Assembly: GCA_009602725.1 (NCBI GenBank)
Contig: WELB01000058.1
Coordinates: forward strand, 523,625 to 538,666
Origin: Spirogloea muscicola
Lineage: Eukaryota > Streptophyta > Zygnematophyceae > Spirogloeales > Spirogloeaceae
Length of the DNA: 15,042 nt
Reading direction: 5' to 3'
The notes beneath the pieces are model-generated. The model ran no database searches. It saw nothing but the letters and a program-made list of their open reading frames with translations, and had not been told where the DNA came from. Of this stretch, positions 6,913-15,042 are shown piece after piece. Every line of letters starts with the position of its first letter. Positions within the stretch are counted from its first letter, which is position 1. The translations under genes were made by a program, and so were the position numbers.

Positions 6913-8616
6913 TCACGCGAGCCAGGGGAGGAGGCTGAAAGGAGCCGGGCGCGTCCGCGAAGTTCAGAGCGGAGGGAGAAGCTCCACCACCTGGTCAGAG
7001 GCCGCTCTTTCAACCAGCGCCGTGTATCGTGCCTGGGCACGCAGGTCAGGGGTGTGGGCGAGGTGGATGAATGGGACGGCCTGCTCCGACATGGGGGGTG
7101 GGCCGCCAGGAGCCCGTCGCGGGCAGAGCGGAGGGCGACATGGAAGGGCAGCTGGCCGGTTCCCACTTCAGCGGCCGCCCGCTCCAGGGCGCTCTGGCCG
7201 TGGACGAGGAACCTCTGGCACATGGGGGCTGCAACCTGTGCCCAGCTCCCCATGTAGGCCGCCTCACAGACGCGTGCAACTGAGCGGCACCCCAAGCCAC
7301 CGCGACTGGTCGGCAGGCTAGCCTGCAGCAGCGCAGCTGGTGAGGTGAGGAACGCGGGGTGCTGCACGAGGATGGCTGCGGACGCCAAGATGCCGGAGTC
7401 AAATGCCGCATACGCTGCCTTCACCGCCGATGAGGGAGGGACGGTGCGGGCCAGATAGTGTGGCCGCTGCGCGATGCAGCGTGTCAGCATAGCGGTCGCC
7501 AGCTGCATGTCCTGCAGCGTGTGAAGACGGTCCGCCGGCCGGAGGTGTTCCTGCAGCCGCGCCTGCAGCTGCTCCGTCACAAAGGCAGGTGCGCTTAGGG
7601 GGACGCCGAGGAGGGTGAGGCCCCCGGCTGGTGTCTGGCAGCCCAAGGGCAGGCGCAGGTGGGCTGGCAGGCCCTCAGGGGACCAAGCGCTGCATTTGTC
7701 CACCCGAATGTCCAGGCCGATCGGGCTCAGCTGCACTTGGAGGGTGGCAAAGGCTGCCACGACGTCCGCAGGCGGTCCCACCAGAGTGGTGTCATCAGCG
7801 TACGCCGGCATCAAGACGCCAGGGTGAGCCGCGGCCGTAGCCTGGAGCGCGCGGTGGTGGGCCAGCGCGTAGTAGAGCCCCGCCAGCGGATCCCCTTGGC
7901 GCGCTGCTGTGGAGGAATGAAGGACCTCCACCCCACCGCCCTGATTGCCACAGCAAGTCGCTTGGCTGACCGTAGCCCAGCCTGAAGAAGGGTAGGAGGC
8001 TGGGGAAGGCCGCCCGCGGCTCCTCTGTGACGACATCCCGGTCTGCGCTGTTGAATCCATTCCGGACATCTACCGCCAAGGCCATCCGTCCGGGGTTCAG
8101 GTCCAGGGCGGCCCGTAAGCCGTGCACGACTACCTCACCGCCGCTCCGCAGCCCCGCGCCGAAGTGGTGGGGCGCCAGGTGGGCCTGGGCCAGCCCCGCG
8201 TGCTGTTGCCATAGCGCGCGCCCCACCAGGCGGTAGAGCACTTCGCCAACGGCTATGGGCCTGACCGCCCCATTGGCCTTGCTGAGGGCCAGCAGCGTGC
8301 TGGTGCAAAGGACGCCGCGAATGCTGGCCGGGACCTGGTCGCGAGCAAGGAGCTGGCACACCTGGTGGAGTGCCTGGAAGTCACTTGGTTCTCCCTCCAG
8401 GTAGAGCTCGCGGAGATGCTCGGTGAGCATGTGTGAAGGTCCTCCAGCGGCTGCGCGTCGGCTGCTCTGCAGAGCCTGCCGAAGAGCGTCGACCGAGGGG
8501 GCCGGCTGCAGAGCCGGCCCAAAGGTGTGCGTTAAGCTGGTCGGACAGGAAGAAGACAGGGGGTGAGGCACAGGTGTGAGGCACAATCTCACACGTGTAA
8601 TATGCCTACATGTCAC
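6913..8616 (-). pseudogene. Non-LTR retrotransposon ORF, copy B (RT part only)
   Basis: Minus-strand copy of the same family. It begins upstream of copy A's truncation point, with a region preceding the RT (around PSVDALRQALQSSRRAAAGG), then RT motifs: fingers (LALSKANGAVRPIA, about 8295-8254), motif A (ALAVDVRNGFNS, about 8085-8050), motif B (ARQGDPLAG), motif C (YADD, about 7806-7795), motif D (VDKCSAWSP) and motif E (LLGVPL). The frame changes near 7955, 7100 and 6985. Homology to copy A runs out at about SASSPGSRE (about 6913), exactly where the 3' end of copy A meets it; the zinc knuckle, endonuclease and 3' UTR are absent. The true 5' limit is probably near 8560; the ATG at 8616 is not trusted as a native start. 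Confidence 0.88.
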
Positions 8617-9226
8617 CCTGATAGTCCAGGCAAGCCGCCCCTGGAGGCGACAGGCGCTTCCCTAAGTGGGACTCTTCAGTAATATGAAGACTAAATAGAA
8701 GGAGCTAATGCATGATATCTAAACAGCTGGACCTCAACACGTGCCCATGAATTGAAAGGAAGGTCATTTTGAGCCTCAACAAAGTCCTGGTAGTGGGGCA
8801 ATAAGCTGGCCAAGAGGGTCACCAGTACCCACGAGTGCGCACATGCATGAGCGACAAGCTAAGGTGAGGAGCCAAGCACCACCACGCAAAGAGGCACCCA
8901 ACGAGGCCCATGACAACGATACCCACTTTCACGGACTCACCCATCCTTTCCTCTAACATCGGTGTTTGGCTCCTAGTGCAGATATTGTCAGATTATATCG
9001 TGACTAGAGAGGGCTTCAGTAAGCCTGGTGCCGCACGCGCACGTGCGCTTGTGTGTCACAAATGGGACCTGTAGTAAAGTCTAAGAGGGCAACGAATAAG
9101 CTAGCGCTTTGTACACGTCCCAGCCAATGACTACAGTTAGCTGTGTACTACTGGCCTCTAGATGCACATGTAGTATTTCAGTGCATCTTCTGAAGTAATG
9201 TCTTGAGAATCATCAAAAACGCTCGT
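8617..9226. other. Intergenic stretch, SRFR1-like 3' UTR at right
   Basis: No gene or retroelement coding sequence was seen. The right portion is downstream of the SRFR1-like stop codon on the minus strand and should include its 3' UTR. Just left of it, around 8563-8585, the word GTGAGGCACA occurs twice 13 bases apart at the presumed 5' edge of retroelement copy B; this could be a short duplication linked to insertion but is too short to prove it. Confidence 0.4.
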
Positions 9227-12200
9227 CTAAGAAAAACTCAGCGCTGCCAGAATGGAAGCAATTGTAGGAAAGACTTCCTGCAGAGGAGGTAACATGGAGA
9301 AATGCTCGCACTCCTTCAGTGATGACTCTAACCATGGCTTCACTGCTCCAAGAAAAATCTCCAGCTGAGGGGACAAGATAGCGTCCCAATCAACCTGCGG
9401 ACATGACCGACCACACGCAACCAAGTCGCAAAGCCATGTACATCAGTGACAAGCCCGGATTTTAATGCAGTTGAGCGTTAGATTCATGATAACCAATGGA
9501 AGTGGAAGCAGAACCCAGTATAACAGAAGAACACAATGATTGGATTCCACAAACATGCTGGTGTGATTCCTGTGTTTAGTTGTGGAGGAGCTTAGCTTGC
9601 ACAGCAAGTTTACAAAGCCTTTTACTTTGCAGCGTCAGACATAGTGCCGTTAAGCAGACCTGAACCCCTGGAGGAATCAGTGTGGTGACCTCCAGGCCAG
9701 CAGCCAAGTAAAGGCCAAGCAAGGTGATATATCCAACAGCGGCAGTCCCTCTTGCAAGTGGCATGAAATTGTACCTGCCGAAAGCATGCAAAGCATGTCA
9801 ACCGTGGGCATCTCGCAAGCATCTTAGTGTGGCATCATTGACAAACAGATGATGCCAGCTCCTGAGCATACATTAACAATGCTGACATGTCATTCGAGCC
9901 TGACTTGGCAGAAAAGCTTGGGTGAGCGAAGGGATGAACAATTGCTTGCATTCCCAAATGAATATGCCAATGCATACCAGTAGTAGGAGAGACGGAGAAT
10001 GCAGTGGGAGAGCTTGTCAATGGCTCTTGGGGCTGCCAGCTTATCATCCTCATGGCGGATGACGTGACATAGTTCCTGTAAACCACACGCCAATCAGAAG
10101 TAAGAGCAATTCCTGCAGAATTGTCTTGAAATGGGTGCCTGCATCATGCATGCAAATTCTGACAAGCCCTGTACATAAGTTCTACTTTACGCGTGCAATT
10201 ATCTCACAAGTTGCAGCCTCTCAAGTCTATTAAGGCACCACTATGGGTCTGGGTTGTGACCTTCCAGGCGCACGCCATCTCAGCGTCGTATCGAGCCCAA
10301 CGTGCCGGTGTGCCAGGTGTTCGGATGGAAAAATCCACTGAGTTGAGAGGCGTTTGCCTGCACGTCAACACAGTCATAGCCTCAGCAACAAGTGTCTGTA
10401 TGCAGCCAATTGTGTAAGTGGTAAATGCGTGAATACCTGGTGCTTCAACTATCAGCACAGCAAACATCTCCATCAAAATTATCCTGCTGGTCTTGCCAAC
10501 TCAGGCCAAGACGCAGAACATGATCACAAGGCCCATTATAGGGAAACTGCAAACTGAGTACTTCACTCACGAGTTTTGGATGGTCAGGCGGGTGCCATCA
10601 AGGACGAGGCTGTGACGCGCACAGTTTTATGGTAAGTTATCATGAGCGTACAGCAGGGCAATCGCCATAGAGGTGAAAATTTCAACGGTATGTACTAATA
10701 CAGGTTGGCCTATTAGTTGCAACAGAGAGATAAATTTTATGCAACTCAACAGATTCTCCATTTAAAACATTTGTTTGAGTGCTAGCCAATCAAGAGTGGA
10801 GGCCTTACGTAGGGTCGGCAAGACTTTGACATGGAGTCACAACGTAGAAGTCCCCGCCCACGAGCTTGTACAGGTCAGAGCAGTCCAAGGCAGCCTCCAC
10901 CTGCCCAGACCTTAGTCCATGTAACTAAGAACCCCCCCTCGCTCATTTGCGTTCCATACTTTACAACGTGAAATGTTCTGCTTCACCATCATTAGCATCT
11001 CGTTTTTTATGAACTATGCTGCAACATCAACTTCATGGTGGTTTGATTTCTTGGACCACCTGTTGGCGCTGAGAGCCTTCGGCAAGCGACACACGCTCAT
11101 TGGCTGCATTGAAAACATAGCCCCTCTCTAGGATCTGTGTCTTCATCAACTTGAAGGCCCTGCCCAATGGTGACAAGACAAAGTTTTGAAAACGACTTCC
11201 CTACCACAGCAAGTACAGACTAATGAGCAATTGGTAAGCAGGACCTAGATGTCTACTTGCAGTACTTTCAAAGAGGGTGATCGCCCTGTGCAAGGCCTGC
11301 AATGAAGCATAAAAGGTTGTCAACATGAATTGCTCACCTGCTAAAATTCGGATAGTACCGGAGCACTCTACTGTGTCCGAGCTGAATGGGAGTGTGCGAC
11401 CCAAAGCCTGCCGCAAACTCCTTTGGGCTGCAAATGGGCAAGTTGTCAGTAATAGTCGTCAACAACAATAAATGTGCATGCCCTTGTGCAACTCCTGACT
11501 CAGCTGCTTGCTTCAATCTCAAGCCAGCCATGCTGCTGTCAAGACACCCCCTAAGCTCACCTAAGCTGGTCCACCCAGACAACAGGGTCGCATGGCTCCG
11601 CCAGCTGCCGCCACCGTACGGCAATTGAATACACGCTCCGCCAGGTGTCCACAGCGCCCTTGTGTTTGCTGTCAAACCCATTGCTGCTTTCGCTGCTGCT
11701 GCTGGATGAAGCAACGCCCCCCCGGTTGCTCGTTGAGCAGGTCGCATCTTCAGCATGGTCTCCATCCTCTGAAGCCGCACTTGCCAGCTTTCTCCGTCCC
11801 ACTTTTCGTGTGGATGTTGCCCGGCTGCCCGACACCCCGCTTGCTGAACTTCCTTGCGTCAAGACCTCGGAGACTCCGTCCTTGTCATCCCTACTGGTCT
11901 CCACCATGCCCTTCCACGACGAGCGCACTGCCTGGGCAATGTTGATGGCGGCCAGGCCGGCCATGCGATGCTGCAGAGGACGAAGACATCGGACAAGAGC
12001 GCAGCATTGAGATGAAGCACTGCACTTCTGATGAAGGCGAAATGTGATCTAATAAATCCTTTAGTCTGTGGAAGTCTGTGTTGCTATTCAACAGATTGGT
12101 TCCATTGTTGCGCAACTCCAGCACACCACCATCCTCCACTTACAAGAGCTCAAGGCAGGATAGTACCTGTCGCGCGTTCTTCAGAAAGCCGGGGCAGGTG

Positions 12201-14899
12201 TACTGCATTCTCCTGCCAAGTCGGTCCGCAAGCTCAAGCATAGCCGCCCGTTGCTTCTCCAATCTTGCGTCCACTCTGCTCCTCAACCTCCTGGAGAGCG
12301 CCTCCAGGCTAACGGGCTGGGGTACGTAGTCAGGGAATAGCAACGTTGGCGGCATCTTCTTGCACCAAGCGAGCTTGAAAGTGGCATTGAGGTCATTGTC
12401 GATGTTGAAGCAGTGCAGTGGCTCCTGCAGGTGGAGTGCCGTGTAGAGCGCCACCTCGCGCTGATAGAAGGCCAAGAACAGGTACATGGCGGCCTCTCCC
12501 TCGGGCTCCAGGCCCAGGATGGCATCGTACTCCTTGACTGCGTCGCCCAATGAGCCCGTCGCGTGATGGCACGCTGCACGCAGGTAGTGGCACTCCACAT
12601 GCTGCGGCTCCACAGCCAGCGCCTGCTCAAGATGCTTCACTGCCTCCCTGCCAATGTCAACATACTTCTGTTGATTCATGCACAAGTTGTTAGCTAGTCT
12701 ACCTTCCCTCTCGGTTTCGACACTGCGTAAGGCTCACCTCTACAAATGTCAGTGCTGCTCAATTAAGTGGAACAATACGAGGTCTAGCATGTACTTCCAG
12801 GCGCTTGATTGTACAGCAGGCGGAGCATTCCAGCTGCTTTTGTGTAGTGGACACGATTACAAGCATGAAAGTGATCTATGCATTGCAATTCAGCTAGTGG
12901 TGGTACGAACATGCCAAGCTGTGCGAAGCTCACCCACCTGTGCTTACCGAGGCCGTGTAGGAAGAGGCCAAAGAGGCGGTGTGCAAGCGAGTAGCTCGCG
13001 TCCAGCTTGATTGCCATTTGGAAGCATTCCGTTGCCTTCGGGGCAATGCCCCTGTCCTTATACGACTGCATCAGGGACAGCGGACAAAGCAAGGCAGTGA
13101 GCATCTGCCACAAGTTGCACTGTGTTGCACACCTCTGCACTGCAAAGCAACAATTAATCAAACAACTCATGACAAAGGCATCTTAACAAGGTCACGCTCT
13201 CGCATGCGCTTCGATAATGGTACGATGACATCTCACAGATGCAGCTGGATCACAGTGATCAGAAGCAGTGCCGGAGCCGGGCTGTGGCTCAGACCTGCCC
13301 CATGTTGACCAAAGCCTCCTTGAACGTCGGGTCAAGCTCAACGGCCTTATTGAATGCCGCAATGGCGTCCTCGCAACGGCCCGATGCACTGAGCGCAAGG
13401 CCGAGGAAGTTGAAGGCAGCCTTGTTGCTGGGGTCTATGGCGGTGCAGGCGCGGAGGTCCTGGATGGAGCCGTGAAAATCCTTGAGCTTGCAGAGCACAA
13501 GGCCACGCTCTTGCAGCACGTCTGGCGATGCCGGCTCCAGCGCCAGTGCACGCGTAAAGTCGTCAACCACCTCCTGGGAGGCACCGAGCGCTGCGCGCGC
13601 CTGCGCTCGCCGCTTCCACGCCTCTGCCGCCTTGGGCTCCACCTTGATTGCGGCGGTGAAGTCGGAAATGGCTGCGTGGAGCTTCCGCTGGAGCGCATGC
13701 GCCGTGCCACGGCCGATGAGGGCAGCCACATTGCGCGGCTCGCTCTGCAGCATCTGGCTGAAGGTGGCAGCAGCCTCTACGTGCCGCCCAGCGTTGACCT
13801 GCATGATGCCCAGCGAGAGCTGCACATCCGAGACGGTGTGCCCCTCCCCGCTGCCGCCGCCGCCGCCGCCGCTGGCGCCACCGCCGCTGCCGCCGCCATT
13901 GCCACCAGGCCTGCTCAAGTAGCGAGCATTCAGAGCACGAACCAGGGGACGCCAAAACAACTGCAAGGCAATCATGGGCAAGCGGCCAGCATGCCACCGT
14001 CAAGCTGCCGCTGTCCTGCTCTGAGGTCGATATCCAGCGTGGTCGACATCACACAAGTCAGCGAGCCCGTCACAGGCGAGCTCGGCCTCGGCAAACCCGT
14101 TGCGCTGCAGCTCCCCTTCTCCTGCTGACATCTGCAGCAACGTCGTTCCGATCCGGCCTACTGTCATGCTCACAATGCTCCGGCGCAGAGGTGCACGACT
14201 GCTAATTAGCCAAATTGCTGCCAACTCCGATCATAATGCATCAACGACACGGCCTAACGTAGCTGAGAGCACGATCCGAACGAGCTGGAATACCTCAGTG
14301 GCGCTCGCGACATCGGGGGCCGCCTCCACCAGCCTCGGCGCGGCAGGCGGCAGGTCGACCGCCAGAGTGGGGAGAGCCGCCATGGATGTGTGAGCAGAAG
14401 CGGCGCCATTATCCAGCTGAACAGCGGTCGCTGCTGCAGCGGGAGCCACCTTCCGAGCGGCCTCGCGGAGGCTGCCGGCGGCTGCCGCGTCGAAGCGCAG
14501 GAGGTCCTCCAGGTCCGCGCCGTGGCGGAGCGCCTCGGCGAGGCCCTCGCGGCAGGCCTCCGCGGCCTCGTCCAGCCGGCCCAGCGCCTGCAGCGCTGCG
14601 CCTGCAAGGCCGCCATGGACGCCGGCGCTGTCGGCAGGAGCTGCGGCAGGCCAAGGTCTCGACAAGAGGAGCTGCCGAGCTCGGCTCGGGCCACGCCATG
14701 GCTGCCGAGGTTCGCGGGCGCGGCGCTCACTGCGGCGCAGGTGCGCGGCGAGGCAGCGGCGGTCGGTGGCCAGGGCGCGCTCGCACTCCCGCAGCGCGTG
14801 CTTGTGCAGCTCCAGCTTGCCGTAGCAGAAGGCGCGGCTGCTGCTGCGCCGCCGCCGCCCCGCCGCCCCCGCCGAGCTGGCCCCGTGAGCGCCCAGCAA
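9227..14899 (-). CDS. SRFR1: SRFR1/TTC13-like tetratricopeptide repeat protein, 5'-incomplete
   Basis: Fourteen predicted exons: (14899)-14731, 14601-14294, 13960-13295, 13065-12938, 12647-12167, 11970-11561, 11427-11338, 11159-11060, 10900-10809, 10609-10571, 10357-10261, 10075-9978, 9774-9660, 9394-9227. All junctions are GT-AG with matching phases, giving 986 codons before the stop (Arabidopsis SRFR1 is a little over 1,000). An N-terminal TPR-like pair (RAFCYGKLELHKH, about 25-85) is followed by a linker with a glycine-rich run (178-199), eight TPRs (about 206-475), and the family's C-terminal half: CPGFL, HRMAGLA, AVRWRQLAEPCDPVVWV, GFGSHTP, DGTRLTIQ, DFSIRTPGTPARW, YYWYNFMPLARGTA. A hydrophobic stretch lies at about 904-920. 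In Arabidopsis this protein is a scaffold that restrains effector-triggered immunity and contacts EDS1, SGT1 and TCP factors; the algal role is unknown. No ATG opens the first exon; residues before RAFCY may not be coding. The exon 2/3 join (linker) is the least certain. Confidence 0.9.
13857..13916 (-). repeat. GGC-rich triplet run encoding glycine-rich linker
   Basis: Within exon 3 of the SRFR1-like gene, a run of GGC-type triplets (seen as GCC/CCG on the plus strand) encodes an almost pure glycine/serine segment just before the first TPR. It is consistent with a flexible linker and is a likely site of length variation by slippage. Confidence 0.7.
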
Positions 14900-14918
14900 T
14901 CGCGGAAGCGGCGGCGGC

Positions 14919-15042
<124 letters not shown>

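Noticed and set aside
4734-8616. Twin-priming (5' inversion) of a single retrotransposon insertion
   Set aside because: In 5' inversion the inverted part precedes the 3' part. Here the opposite-strand copy lies beyond the 3' end of copy A, and the two overlap in RT content, so they are separate copies.
11230-11290. Possible extra exon after TTGCACAG reading RAITLFEST, resembling SRFR1 after PNYER
   Set aside because: Every possible donor in it leaves the wrong phase for the next exon. Skipping it and using the acceptor at 11160 gives exactly the residue spacing seen in Arabidopsis SRFR1 (from memory), so the similarity is probably chance.

Overview
The window looks like nuclear DNA from a green alga (chlorophyte). 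It is GC-rich and carries two intron-rich genes whose best recognisable relatives are conserved eukaryotic or plant proteins. All exon joins I could build use GT-AG introns of about 110-340 bases. A cluster of decayed non-LTR retrotransposon copies lies between and beside the genes. The species cannot be named from this sequence alone.

Layout, left to right. Positions 1-1216 hold GC-rich sequence plus a knot of short 3'-terminal retroelement pieces in both orientations. Positions 1217-3180 contain no gene I recognise, but do contain a degenerate tandem repeat of about 48 bp and two start-less open stretches; the right end is probably the 3' UTR of the next gene. Positions 3181-4280 (minus strand) encode a four-exon SFT2-like vesicle-transport membrane protein, predicted at 245 residues. 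Positions 4281-4440 are its CGG-rich leader, with one ambiguous base at 4361. A remnant of a retroelement 3' tail lies near 4556-4584. Positions about 4734-6912 (plus strand, copy A) and about 8560-6913 (minus strand, copy B) are two broken copies of one non-LTR retrotransposon family, converging tail to interior. Copy A runs from reverse transcriptase motif A through a zinc knuckle, a restriction-like endonuclease and a conserved C-terminal tail to a 3' UTR with a hairpin. Copy B supplies the upstream reverse transcriptase part but lacks the endonuclease. Positions 8617-9226 are intergenic. Positions 9227-14899 (minus strand) encode a 14-exon homologue of the plant TPR protein SRFR1 (animal TTC13), with every exon junction in phase. 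Its first exon or exons are missing because the window ends in a 123-base run of T.

The two cellular genes have no obvious shared pathway. SFT2 acts in Golgi/endosome membrane traffic; SRFR1/TTC13 is a TPR scaffold known in Arabidopsis as an immune regulator. The retroelement island occupies the space between the SFT2 5' end and the SRFR1 3' end. The most notable material is the retroelement family: a zinc knuckle of unusual spacing next to the endonuclease, a strongly conserved C-terminal tail, and a repeated 3'-terminal hairpin plus box that appears several times without the rest of the element.
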